Assembly: GCA_038527485.1 (NCBI GenBank) | Contig: JBCBFT010000002.1 | Span: 62,001 to 126,000, forward strand | Reading direction: 5' to 3' | DNA: 64,000 bases | Origin: JALEFZ01 sp038527485 | GTDB lineage: Bacteria; Bacteroidota; Bacteroidia; J057 | Shown here: positions 45,278-53,346 of the stretch, piece by piece | Layout of the letters: each line of letters begins with the position of its first letter | How positions within the stretch are numbered: position 1 is the stretch's first letter | Notes under the pieces: model-generated | Database searches by the model: none | Seen by the model: only the letters and a program-made list of their open reading frames with translations | What the model was told of the DNA's origin: nothing | Translations under genes and position numbers: made by a program

Positions 45278-45385
45278 AAAACATTTAGGCCCTGTTTGGA
45301 ACAATGAAAATCGAGCTAAAAAACAGAGATTTTAGGTTCTGAAAGCGTAAACTTTTCGCAGATTTGAGGTTTCAAATATGGTCTT

Positions 45386-45420
45386 AAAGAAATGGGAGCT
45401 ATACTATTCTCCCTTTCTTT
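45386..45420 (+). terminator. First hairpin after the M57 gene
   Basis: AAAGAAA and GGGAG (45386-45398, with one unpaired T) pair with CTCCC and TTTCTTT (45409-45420). No T run follows, so it is a weak stop or an end-stabilising hairpin. Confidence 0.45.
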
Positions 45421-45435
45421 ATCATGGTTGTCACG

Positions 45436-45470
45436 AAGGTCGCCTCACACAAGGCGGCCTTTTATTTTTT
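45436..45470 (+). terminator. Main intrinsic terminator of the M57 gene
   Basis: AAGGTCGCCT (45436-45445) pairs with AGGCGGCCTT (45452-45461) with one G-T pair and a 6-nt loop. It is followed by TTTATTTTTT. Confidence 0.88.
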
Positions 45471-45475
45471 CTTAA

Positions 45476-45784
45476 TCAATCAAATTCATCCAAATCGCCA
45501 TCAGAAATTATTTTCTCATCCTCATAGGGAGCAGCTACACGCCGATACAACTCTGAGCTGATATTCGAAAAAACACCTGCCAACGAAGCCAGAAGAAAAT
45601 AGCGCATACGCCCAAACACCCCTTTGGCCACTCCCAACGCAATACGTGTACAGACATAATTCAATACCCCTGGAAAAATGCGTTCCGCCTGATCTTGTTT
45701 TTTAACTAAAGAAACCATCTGCTCAATGAGTTAATCGATCGCAGGATCTATTTCTTGACGTTGACTTTGGGGAATATAAGGCAT
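45476..45784 (-). pseudogene. Small conserved-type gene interrupted by one in-frame TAA
   Basis: From the ATG at 45782-45784 the frame reads MPYIPQSQRQEIDPAID, then TAA (45731-45733), then continues without a frame change as LIEQMVSLVKKQDQAERIFP and onward. The last part is SSELYRRVAAPYEDEKI, and the frame stops at 45476. The opening MPYI, the GVLNYVCTRI middle and the YRRxxAPYEDxKI end match a small uncharacterised family known from phage and bacterial genomes, as I recall it. The broken position is normally Lys, Gln or Glu, all one base from TAA. Translation could restart at Met 45718, giving an 80-aa product. So the gene is either a recent nonsense mutant, a reinitiation case, or an assembly error. 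Confidence 0.7.
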
Positions 45785-45813
45785 AGTAAAAGAGTATATC
45801 ATAAAAAAAGAGA

Positions 45814-45841
45814 GGGAAAGAAGCCATAAATGGTCTTTCCC
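45814..45841 (-). terminator. Intrinsic terminator of the metal-uptake operon
   Basis: GGGAAAGA (45814-45821) pairs with TCTTTCCC (45834-45841) with an inner CCA/TGG pairing. On the minus strand the stem is followed by TCTCTTTTTTT. It lies 75 bp past the lipoprotein stop codon. Confidence 0.82.
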
Positions 45842-45914
45842 TGCACACAACTAAAACAAAATTTTATAAAAAAGAACGAATAGTTAAAAGCGGCCTGTTT
45901 GAATCTTTAAAAGA

Positions 45915-46427
45915 TTACTGTACAGTCAAGTTGAAGTCTGCTTCTACGTCAGATTCGCCGACGTCACAAGAACCATCCTTCACACCTGGCTGGTGTCTGA
46001 GCTTCAGGATCAACTGACCTGTAGAAGCGTCTGTTGTTGTCCAATCTGTAGCAAGACCAATCTCGAATGTACCGTCAGAATCTGTACGGTTGACTGTTAC
46101 ATTCGCACCACCAGATACTTCGTAGCATACCAAATGCTCATCATCCTCCTCGCGAATCTCTGCAGTCACGTCTTCTACATCGTTAGGATCTTCTTCGTTT
46201 AGGAATTCTACACTTGCTGTGTAGGCAGTGTTGGCATCCAAAGTAATGGTAGGAGTAGGCTCTCCTTCTTTCCAGGTTACTGTGGGTCCGTTGTTGTTAA
46301 ATTTCAACACAACAGTAGTGATCTCTTCCTCTCCACCTTCTGGATCTTCAGGATTACATGAAGTCATGAGGAAAGAAATAGATGCCAACAACAAAAATAG
46401 TTTAATAAAAGTGCTTGTAAGTTTCAT
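45915..46427 (-). CDS. Lipoprotein of the metal-uptake operon
   Basis: The 170-aa lipoprotein has the signal MKLTSTFIKLFLLLASISFL and then TSCNPEDPEGG (Cys about 24). The mature part is very acidic and beta-rich: ITTVVLKFNN, ANTAYTASVEFLNEEDP, DEHLVCYEVSGGANVTV, SGTLTV-like GQLILKLRHQPG, and ends DVEADFNLTVQ. I recall this as the family often labelled 'type 1 periplasmic binding fold superfamily protein' that sits beside zinc-type TonB receptors in Bacteroidota. It probably sits on the outer membrane and presents metal or complexes to the receptor (inference). The receptor gene is 28 bp upstream. Confidence 0.8.
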   Translation of the reverse strand: MKLTSTFIKLFLLLASISFLMTSCNPEDPEGGEEEITTVVLKFNNNGPTVTWKEGEPTPTITLDANTAYTASVEFLNEEDPNDVEDVTAEIREEDDEHLVCYEVSGGANVTVNRTDSDGTFEIGLATDWTTTDASTGQLILKLRHQPGVKDGSCDVGESDVEADFNLTVQ

Positions 46428-46455
46428 GATAAAAGATTGTTTAAACTAGTTTGGT

Positions 46456-48774
46456 TTAGAATGAAAAATTTGCTCTTAACGTGATGTTACGCCCTAGTTC
46501 ATCTGCGTAATATCTAAATCTATTTAAGTAGTCTCTATATGTGATATTCAGGAGATTATCTATAGTTAAAGACAACTCTAATGGCCCTAGGCTGCTTCCC
46601 GCTTGTAGTCCCCAAAGGCTATAGGCAGGTGGGGGTGGCAACCAGTCTCTCGCCTCTGGATCTTCATCAAAAGGAATATTTTTCTGCTCCAATACATGCT
46701 GAAAGGATACCTTCAAAAAAGTATTTTTCCATCTTCCCATTTCCTCGATTGTATAAGACAATGCTTGGGAAAACCGATTGGCTGGCATGAATACCAAGGG
46801 TTCATCCTCTGTGATATTCCAAGCACGCAAATACGATCCTTTTCCTTCCCACTGTATGTGTCTGCTGAGTTGATAGATCAAAGAAATATCTGCTCCCGTC
46901 AGTTGTGCCTGCGTTTGCGTGTAAATAAGTAAAGGAAATGTTCCCCTAATTGTTCGATCTATTCCTCCAGGCTTTTTATAAATGAAATTCTGAAAAGAAT
47001 GATGATAGATACTCAGATCACCTTGAAACTTATCTCCATCATTATATGTGAAAGAGAGAATAGACTTAACTCCCGCTTCTGGCACAAGTGTACTATCTCC
47101 TCGCTCGACCGCTCCTGCTCCATGATGCAAACCATCGCTATACAATTCATTGACATGAGGTGCTCGCCACCCTCTACCAATATTGATGCGTGCTTGTAGC
47201 TGATTGTTTATCTGGTACAATGCACCTATGCTACCCGAGACATTTTGAAAGGTTTGAATCGTAAAAATGTCAATCCCTCGTATCTCTCTTGCGCTATTGA
47301 GCCAGCGATAATCGTATCGCAAACCCGCCTCGAATTCCCAATTGTCCAGATTCAATCGTTCGATCACAAAAGCCTCTCCTCCGATCAAGACATAGTTGGG
47401 AATGAACGGGCGACCTGTCAAAAAGTTATTCTGATAGATCCCACTGACACCACCTGTTGTTTCCCACTTCTGATGCGAAGTGCCTTCCATCACAAGCTCC
47501 AACGTGTGGGTATAGATCTGAAAGTCGAGTTCTGCTTTGTCTTTCCCATCACGGTCTACGCCTCTCGGACGATGCTTGTCAAACTCCCTTCTGTAGTTGT
47601 ACTGAAAAGCGTATGTAGCACTGATTTTCCCCAGACCTGGTACACGTTTGTATCCTCTCATCTTAGCCAAATGGTGAATGACTCTTTGATAGGGACGGGC
47701 AATATCGTAGGTAAAATCCACCGTATCAGCTCCTAATGGAGTGGGAGAAGCCAATGCACGCTCCAAGTCACTTGCCCCTCCTAAGTGCGCAGGAGAGAGA
47801 ATACCAATCTTACTATCGAACCTGCTGTAGTAGAGTTCCAGTCCATGCGGGATCTTCTGATAGGAGAGTGTCGCGGAAGTATTGAACTCTTGTAAGCCTG
47901 TATTTTCGAGATAATAATCTGGTGTATGGAAGTTTCCTCCTCTTCTTCCTGTTCCTTGTACACGCCAACTGAGGGCCTCATCCTTAGCAGATCTTCCTTC
48001 AATATGACCAGAAACAGCACCTTGTCTACCGTTGGAACTCCCTACCAAATGTAGCTTTCCTTCGATTCCTGGTTCGAGTCTGATCGGAGCAGGTTCTACT
48101 AGGATTACCCCAGCCATGGCACCTGGACCATATCTTAAGCTATTGGAGCCCTTGATCACTGTAAGCTGAGTGGCAATGAAGGGATCGATTTCTGGCGCAT
48201 GCTCAGAACCCCACTGCTGTCCTTCTTGTCGAATCCCATTGTTGAGGATAAGGATGCGATTGCTATGGAGTCCATGAATGATGGGCTTGGATATAGAAGG
48301 ACCCGTCTTGAGAATATTAATTCCTGGCAGTTTGGCCAAGGCGTCTCCTAATTGTACCCCCCGCATCAAGTCTAGTTCCTTTGCTGTGACCGACGCTACT
48401 GCTTGGGTCGGTACTTCGGGTACTTTTTCTCCCAAAATCTCCACCTCTTGTACACGATGAATGTGTGCCTCCAGATAGAAATTATGCTCTGTTTGAGGAG
48501 CTATCACATCCTTCATGATCTCCATATGGTCGCACATCACATGATCACATACGATCGTGTAAGTACCAGGACAGATATGACCTAGCTCATAACGCCCTGT
48601 GGAGTCAGTCAATACAGACTGATTGAGTTCTTTTATTTGTATAGAAGCATAAGCCAGAGGCTTGTTATCCTCACTTGTCAGAATCTGTCCACTAAGAGTT
48701 ATCTGACAGTCTTGGGCCCATACTCCTGAAGTTAGCCCGAAGGCTAGCAACAAAAGCGAATAAATTCCTTTCAT
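46456..48774 (-). CDS. TonB-dependent receptor, probably for zinc
   Basis: The 772-aa receptor has a signal peptide (about 1-19, ending VWAQ). A carboxypeptidase-regulatory beta domain (about 22-105) follows, with the unusual metal-type cluster CDHVMCDHMEI. Then come the plug (about 110-230: RGVQLGDALAKLPGINILK, SISKPIIHGLHSNRILILNN, GSNSLRYGPGAMAGVILVEP) and a 22-strand barrel ending ITLRANFSF. The plug layout is the ZnuD/BtuB type used for small metal complexes. Context supports zinc: a His-rich exported protein upstream, a partner lipoprotein downstream, and a Zur-like operator. The ATG at 48774 begins the signal peptide. Confidence 0.85.
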   Translation of the reverse strand: MKGIYSLLLLAFGLTSGVWAQDCQITLSGQILTSEDNKPLAYASIQIKELNQSVLTDSTGRYELGHICPGTYTIVCDHVMCDHMEIMKDVIAPQTEHNFYLEAHIHRVQEVEILGEKVPEVPTQAVASVTAKELDLMRGVQLGDALAKLPGINILKTGPSISKPIIHGLHSNRILILNNGIRQEGQQWGSEHAPEIDPFIATQLTVIKGSNSLRYGPGAMAGVILVEPAPIRLEPGIEGKLHLVGSSNGRQGAVSGHIEGRSAKDEALSWRVQGTGRRGGNFHTPDYYLENTGLQEFNTSATLSYQKIPHGLELYYSRFDSKIGILSPAHLGGASDLERALASPTPLGADTVDFTYDIARPYQRVIHHLAKMRGYKRVPGLGKISATYAFQYNYRREFDKHRPRGVDRDGKDKAELDFQIYTHTLELVMEGTSHQKWETTGGVSGIYQNNFLTGRPFIPNYVLIGGEAFVIERLNLDNWEFEAGLRYDYRWLNSAREIRGIDIFTIQTFQNVSGSIGALYQINNQLQARINIGRGWRAPHVNELYSDGLHHGAGAVERGDSTLVPEAGVKSILSFTYNDGDKFQGDLSIYHHSFQNFIYKKPGGIDRTIRGTFPLLIYTQTQAQLTGADISLIYQLSRHIQWEGKGSYLRAWNITEDEPLVFMPANRFSQALSYTIEEMGRWKNTFLKVSFQHVLEQKNIPFDEDPEARDWLPPPPAYSLWGLQAGSSLGPLELSLTIDNLLNITYRDYLNRFRYYADELGRNITLRANFSF

Positions 48775-48852
48775 GAAAATGGAAGTAATGAGAACGGTGT
48801 GAAGCACTAGTGATGGATTCCTGTTACACAGGAAGGCTAGTTACATCCGCAG

Positions 48853-49209
48853 TTAAACCGTCTCTATGGGTGGGCCACGAAGTGAGACCAAGGTAAATGA
48901 AGGGGCGAGAACAAAGGCAGGAGTCACCGCCGAATACGGTGTAAAAGATATATTCCCTGTAAGTGCGATTTCTTGTGAGTCGAGAATAGGCGTAGCTAAC
49001 ACAAAGTCACAAATGCTACACACTTCCTCTAACACATCACCGTCGTGATCATGATGATCGTCTGAGTGGTGTACATGTTCATACCCGTAGGCACGTACAT
49101 GTTCATGCTGGTGCTCATGTTCATGCACATGCCAATACTTCGCAGGAAGGATAAAATTCCCTGTGAGGATCAGAAGAAGTAGCGTGATATGTACTTTGAA
49201 CTTGCGCAA
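48853..49209 (-). CDS. Small exported His-rich metal-binding protein
   Basis: The 118-aa protein has a signal peptide (about 1-23) and then a His-rich stretch: WHVHEHEHQHEHVRAYGYEH and HHSDDHHDHDGD, followed by a CSICDF pair. The C-terminus has the RGPP motif (LVSLRGPPIE) shared with DUF2946-type small proteins. The His, Asp and Cys cluster is suited to binding zinc, nickel or copper. As first gene of the operon it may trap metal near the receptor or act as a metal reservoir. The promoter and operator lie directly upstream. Confidence 0.8.
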   Translation of the reverse strand: MRKFKVHITLLLLILTGNFILPAKYWHVHEHEHQHEHVRAYGYEHVHHSDDHHDHDGDVLEEVCSICDFVLATPILDSQEIALTGNISFTPYSAVTPAFVLAPSFTLVSLRGPPIETV

Positions 49210-49237
49210 CTATTTTTATTCAAGCTTCAATATGGGT

Positions 49238-49268
49238 CAAAAATAGTACTTATGCAATCATGTTGCAA
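49238..49268 (-). promoter_or_regulatory. Promoter of the metal-uptake operon
   Basis: On the minus strand TTG (49266-49268) is followed after 20 bp by TATTTTTG (49238-49245), an exact TAnnTTTG match. The start site would be near 49230, about 20 bp before the ATG at 49209. Confidence 0.65.
49253..49267. promoter_or_regulatory. TGCAA-N5-TTGCA inverted repeat, possible Zur-type operator
   Basis: A perfect 5+5 bp inverted repeat with a 5-bp centre (TCATG) covers the spacer and the -33 TTG. A dimeric repressor bound here would block RNA polymerase. The zinc-uptake context suggests a Fur-family Zur protein. The repressor itself is not in the window. Confidence 0.55.
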
Positions 49269-49594
49269 TTTAATTTCTGTGGAACCCTCGTTTGGTTAGA
49301 CCTAAATCAGTGAATAATCGATAAGTCCAACTTTGGGGAAATAGAGGTAGGCCCTTCATATTTCGTTTTATTTCTCAAATGATCAAACGCAGCAAAATTA
49401 TGCTATAAAGAAAGGATTAAAATATTGTATACGAACTATTTAAAAGCCACATAGGTTTAAACTTGATAAAATATGTAAGTAGTATCTTCTATTTACAGAG
49501 AGATTAAGGATGTATCCAGCCCCTCCAGTTGTATATTACAACGATGGGGGCATAGGCTTATCTTGGGACGGGAAGCACATTCACCATACAGCTC
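49269..49594. other. Intergenic region between the four-gene array and the metal-uptake operon
   Basis: The 326-bp gap contains a hairpin at about 49521-49549 built on GTTGTA-TAT-TACAAC (49528-49542) with a CCCC/GGGG outer part. It lies 45 bp past the stop of the last array gene and lacks a T run. Otherwise nothing recognisable is present. Confidence 0.5.
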
Positions 49595-50833
49595 TCATCT
49601 CAGTATGGTAATCGTCCCTTTATCCTGAAATCCCAGCTTCTCACTTTCTCTCGAAAATGTAATGACCACATCCCACATGTAGACGCCTGGATTTATCCAT
49701 TCTCCATTGATGCGTCCGTCCCAGACAAAGGAAGGATCTTCCCAAGAGATCAGCTTTCGCCCCCAGCGATCAAAGACGCGAAACTGGAAGCTCTTGATCT
49801 CAATATTGGAAGCAAGTACAGCTGTATAGGTATCATTGATTTCATCTCCATTGGGAGAAAATGCGGTAGGTGCATAGAAAAAGGCACGACAATCACGAGG
49901 CTGGACCACGACCTCTCCAGGGATTTTTCCACAGGGAAAAACGACATCGCAACGGTAAGCTCCTTCTGTGTCAAAAGTCCGACTCAGTCCCCTTTGGCCA
50001 TCTTCCCACTCGATCTCCACATCACGAATCGAAAATGGGCGCAGCCAGCGATCCCCATCAAAGTTCACCCGAGGGTTGCGCAGACAAGGCGTGAGGGTAT
50101 CTCGAAAAGACAAAGGCATGGGACGCACATCCAAGCTGTCTACAAAAGCATAGCTTATGTAGTAGGACCCCAGTGAATCCAATGGCTCACATGGCGCTGC
50201 CATCGTAAAAGGATCTCTGTTCCAACTTACGCCCATGTGCCGCTCGCCTCCTTTTGCCTCAAAACAGTCCCCAAATGGCCAAAAGTATTGTTCCTCCTTC
50301 TCCAACAAAATAGGATCTCTAAAATCGACCTGAGGATCTCTGTAAGGAGTATCTGACAGAATCGAATCTTCACTAAATGCGACGACAATGTGTCTTTGAG
50401 GATCTGTCTGACAAGTCTGTAAAGGATAGCGACTCTGATCTAGACTCGCCACTCCCTTGGACTCGATCTGAGCTTTTACATAATATAGTCTACCTGCATC
50501 TAACGGCTGTATCAACTCAGTTGCAAAGGCTTCTGAATAAAATTCGTTCAAAAAAGAGGCACTAAAATACATGCCCATGTAACTCCTCGTGTCATAGTTG
50601 CGCCAAAACCCCCAATTTCCGTTGGGACACTGAGAAATGTACAGATCTGTCGTCCCTACAGACTGATACCAGATGTCAGACATGGTCGTCGCAATATGCG
50701 GATGGTAGCAAGTATCCAGATCTCCCAACTCATCAAAACTGACATCTCTGACGAGAGATTGCCCAAACAGTAAGCATGGAGATATTCCCCACACTAGCAA
50801 TAGCATCATGACGTGTATGGATAAATGCTTCAT
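49595..50833 (-). CDS. T9SS type B exported protein, array copy 4
   Basis: The 412-aa protein has a signal peptide (about 1-24, ending LLFGQ). A conserved N-terminal module of about 290 residues has regularly spaced cysteines (DTCYHP, ISQCPNG, LQTCQTDP, FGDCFEAKGGERH, APCEPLDS, TPCLRNP). A short Ig-like region (EWEDGQRGLSRTFDTEG) follows, then a C-terminal gliding-motility-type (type B) sorting domain (about 320-412: FYAPTAFSPNGDEINDTY, FRVFDRWGRKLISWED, GVYMWDVVITF). It is very similar to the next copy (50847-52079) in protein and DNA. Type B cargo are large extracellular adhesins or shed proteins. The function of the N-terminal module is unknown. Confidence 0.85.
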   Translation of the reverse strand: MKHLSIHVMMLLLVWGISPCLLFGQSLVRDVSFDELGDLDTCYHPHIATTMSDIWYQSVGTTDLYISQCPNGNWGFWRNYDTRSYMGMYFSASFLNEFYSEAFATELIQPLDAGRLYYVKAQIESKGVASLDQSRYPLQTCQTDPQRHIVVAFSEDSILSDTPYRDPQVDFRDPILLEKEEQYFWPFGDCFEAKGGERHMGVSWNRDPFTMAAPCEPLDSLGSYYISYAFVDSLDVRPMPLSFRDTLTPCLRNPRVNFDGDRWLRPFSIRDVEIEWEDGQRGLSRTFDTEGAYRCDVVFPCGKIPGEVVVQPRDCRAFFYAPTAFSPNGDEINDTYTAVLASNIEIKSFQFRVFDRWGRKLISWEDPSFVWDGRINGEWINPGVYMWDVVITFSRESEKLGFQDKGTITILR

Positions 50834-50846
50834 CGTATGACCTCTT

Positions 50847-52079
50847 TTATCTTAAAATAGTCAGCGTCCCTTTGTCCTGGAATCCCAGTTTTTCGCTTTC
50901 TCTAGAAAATGTGATGACCACATCCCACATGTATACTCCCGGATTCAATAGTTCTCCATTGATGCGTCCGTCCCAAGCAAATGAAGGGTCTTCCCAAGAG
51001 ATCAATTGGCGGCCCCAGCGATCAAAGACGCGAAACTGAAAGCTCTGCACCTCGATATTAGAAGCGAGTACAGCGGTGTAGGTATCATTGGCTTCATCGT
51101 CATTGGGGGAAAATGCCGAAGGCGCGTAGAAGAAGGCGCGGCAATCACGAGGCTGGACCACAACCTCCCCAGGAATCTTTCCACAAGGAAAAACGACATC
51201 GCAGCGGTAAGTTCCTTCTGTGTCGAAACTCCGACTTAGTCCTCTCTGGCCATCTTCCCATTCGATCTCCACATCACGAATAAAGTAAGGGCGGAGCCAA
51301 CGATCAGAATCAAAGGTCACCCGAGGATTGCGCAGACAAGGAGTGAGTGTATCATGAAAAGACAAGGGCATCGGACGCACATCTAGACTGTCTACAAAAG
51401 CATAGCCTACATAGTAAGCTCCCACAGAATCTAGCGGCTCACAGGGCGCTGCCATCGTAAAGCGGTCCCTTCCCCAACTCATGCCTATGTGTCGCTCGCC
51501 TCCTTTTGCCTCAAAACACCCCCCAAACGGCCAAAAGATTTGTTCATCTTTCTCTAACAAAATGGGGTCCCTAAAATCAACCTGAGGGTCTCTGTAAGGC
51601 GCACCTGATAAAATCGAATCCTCACTAAATGCGACGACAATGTGCCTTTGAGGATCTGTCTGACAAGTCTGTAAAGGATAGCGACTCGGATCTGGACTCC
51701 TGATGCCTTTAGACTCGATTTGAGCTGTTACGTAGTATAGCTGCCCTGCCTCTAGCGGCTGGATCAACTCGCTCGCAAATGCCTCAGAATAGAACTCATT
51801 CACAAATAATGCACTGAAGAACATGCCCATATAACTCCTCGTTTCATAGAATCGCGAGAAGCCCCGAGGTCCATTGGGACACTGGGATATATATAAGTCT
51901 GCCGTCCCCACAGACCGATACCAAATGTCAGACATGGTCGTCGCTTCTTGGGCTTCGTAACAAGTACCTAAATCCTTTAGCGCCTCAAAACTGACATCCC
52001 TGACCAAGGACTGACCAGCTAGAAAGCATGGGGCTATCCCCCACACGAGTATCATGACGTATCTATGTAAATGCCTCAT
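50847..52079 (-). CDS. T9SS type B exported protein, array copy 3
   Basis: The 410-aa protein has a signal peptide (about 1-21, ending FLAGQ), the Cys-patterned N-terminal module (DTCYEAQ-like LGTCYEAQ, LQTCQTDPQRH, GGCFEAKGGERH, CLRNPRV), an EWEDGQRGLS region and a type B sorting domain with SAFSPNDDEANDTY and DKGTLTILR end. It is nearly identical to copy 4 over long stretches, so the duplication is recent or the pair is kept alike by gene conversion. The gene starts 13 bp after the stop of copy 2, and copy 4 follows 13 bp further on, so all are in one transcript. Confidence 0.85.
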   Translation of the reverse strand: MRHLHRYVMILVWGIAPCFLAGQSLVRDVSFEALKDLGTCYEAQEATTMSDIWYRSVGTADLYISQCPNGPRGFSRFYETRSYMGMFFSALFVNEFYSEAFASELIQPLEAGQLYYVTAQIESKGIRSPDPSRYPLQTCQTDPQRHIVVAFSEDSILSGAPYRDPQVDFRDPILLEKDEQIFWPFGGCFEAKGGERHIGMSWGRDRFTMAAPCEPLDSVGAYYVGYAFVDSLDVRPMPLSFHDTLTPCLRNPRVTFDSDRWLRPYFIRDVEIEWEDGQRGLSRSFDTEGTYRCDVVFPCGKIPGEVVVQPRDCRAFFYAPSAFSPNDDEANDTYTAVLASNIEVQSFQFRVFDRWGRQLISWEDPSFAWDGRINGELLNPGVYMWDVVITFSRESEKLGFQDKGTLTILR

Positions 52080-52092
52080 TGTGTATTTTCTT

Positions 52093-53346
52093 TTATCTCA
52101 AAATGGTGAGTGCCCCTTTGTCTTTATACCCTAGAACTTCTCCATTCCTTGAAAAAGTCATGGCTACTTCCCACATATAGACACCTGGAAGCACTTTGCG
52201 TCCTTCCACATTTCCATCCCATGCGGCATAAGGATCGCTCCATTCGGTTAGTTTTCGTCCCCATCTATCGTAGACCCTGAACTGGAAGTTTAGGACTTCG
52301 ATCGAAGTTCTGAGTACAGGTTGAAACCTGTCATTTTCATTGTCTCCGTTGGGGGAAAACGCAGTAGGAACGAAGAAGAATGTGCGGCAGTCCTTGGGTG
52401 CGACGACTACACGACCTGGAATGCTACCACATGGAAACACCACCTCACATTCGTAGGTCCCCTCTGCATCAAATGTTCGTGAGAGACCTTTCTGTCCATC
52501 TTCCCACTCGATTTCGGCATCGCGAATCGCAAACTGTCTTACCCAAGGGGAACCATCAAATGATACAAGCCCTTGACCACCACATAGCTCTACGGTATCC
52601 ACAAACTCCTCAGGCATGGGAAATAGATCCAGGCTATCAATAAAAGCATAGGTGACATAGTAATGTACAATGGTATCAAGTGGAAAGCAGGGAGGATCTA
52701 TGAAGAATTCTCCTACCCCCCAACCCATGCCTAGATGCTGCTCTCCCCCTTTGGCGCGAAAGCATCCTCCATAAGGCCAGAAGGACTGTGGATCAATCCT
52801 GGACATACGATCATCCGAAAACGTGACATCGGGTTCTGTAAATTGATCCGCAGAAAGCAAGGAATCTTCACTCACCACAGCGACGATTCGCTTGGGTGGA
52901 TTGGTGGGGCAGGTTTGGAGAGGATAAAGATCGGGATCAGAGATAGAGACCCCTCTGGTATCAACCTGAGCTCCAATATAATATAACCTACCTGCTTCTA
53001 GTGGTTCTTTGAGTTTTGTTGCAAACCCCTCCCCAAAGAATTGATTCTTAAAAGAGAGCGACAAAAAGATCCCCATATAGCTACGATTGTCATAGCCATC
53101 CCAGAATCCCCAAGTTGGATATTCACATTGAGAGATATACAAATCGGCTGAACCAAAGGCACTGTACCAATCATCTGAATAGAATATCGCATTGCGCGGA
53201 TGATAACACGTATCGGCTTGTTTCAGGCCATTAAACCCTAAATCCTTCACCAATGACTGCGACCACCCACATAGGGAGGAGAGTAGTAACAGTAGAACCC
53301 ACGTTAGTTTTAAGTTGCAATTGTGCGGTAGTAGTTTTCTCATCAT
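52093..53346 (-). CDS. T9SS type B exported protein, array copy 2
   Basis: The 417-aa protein has a long basic-start signal peptide (about 1-30, LKLTWVLLLLLSSLCGWSQ). The Cys-patterned module (DTCYHPRN, ISQCEYP, LQTCPTNPPKR, GGCFRAKGGEQH) follows, then EWEDGQKGLSRTFDAEG and a type B sorting domain (FVPTAFSPNGDNENDRF, DRWGRKLTEWSDP, GVYMWEVAMTF). It is more divergent from copies 3 and 4. The start at 53346 was chosen because its ATG overlaps the TAA of copy 1 by one base, giving coupling; a farther upstream Met at 53475 lies inside copy 1. Confidence 0.82.
   Translation of the reverse strand: MMRKLLPHNCNLKLTWVLLLLLSSLCGWSQSLVKDLGFNGLKQADTCYHPRNAIFYSDDWYSAFGSADLYISQCEYPTWGFWDGYDNRSYMGIFLSLSFKNQFFGEGFATKLKEPLEAGRLYYIGAQVDTRGVSISDPDLYPLQTCPTNPPKRIVAVVSEDSLLSADQFTEPDVTFSDDRMSRIDPQSFWPYGGCFRAKGGEQHLGMGWGVGEFFIDPPCFPLDTIVHYYVTYAFIDSLDLFPMPEEFVDTVELCGGQGLVSFDGSPWVRQFAIRDAEIEWEDGQKGLSRTFDAEGTYECEVVFPCGSIPGRVVVAPKDCRTFFFVPTAFSPNGDNENDRFQPVLRTSIEVLNFQFRVYDRWGRKLTEWSDPYAAWDGNVEGRKVLPGVYMWEVAMTFSRNGEVLGYKDKGALTILR

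Noticed and set aside
47245..47736. A plus-strand frame of about 163 codons inside the TonB receptor gene
   Set aside because: It is antisense to the receptor barrel, which is unambiguous. The composition is that of a shadow frame.
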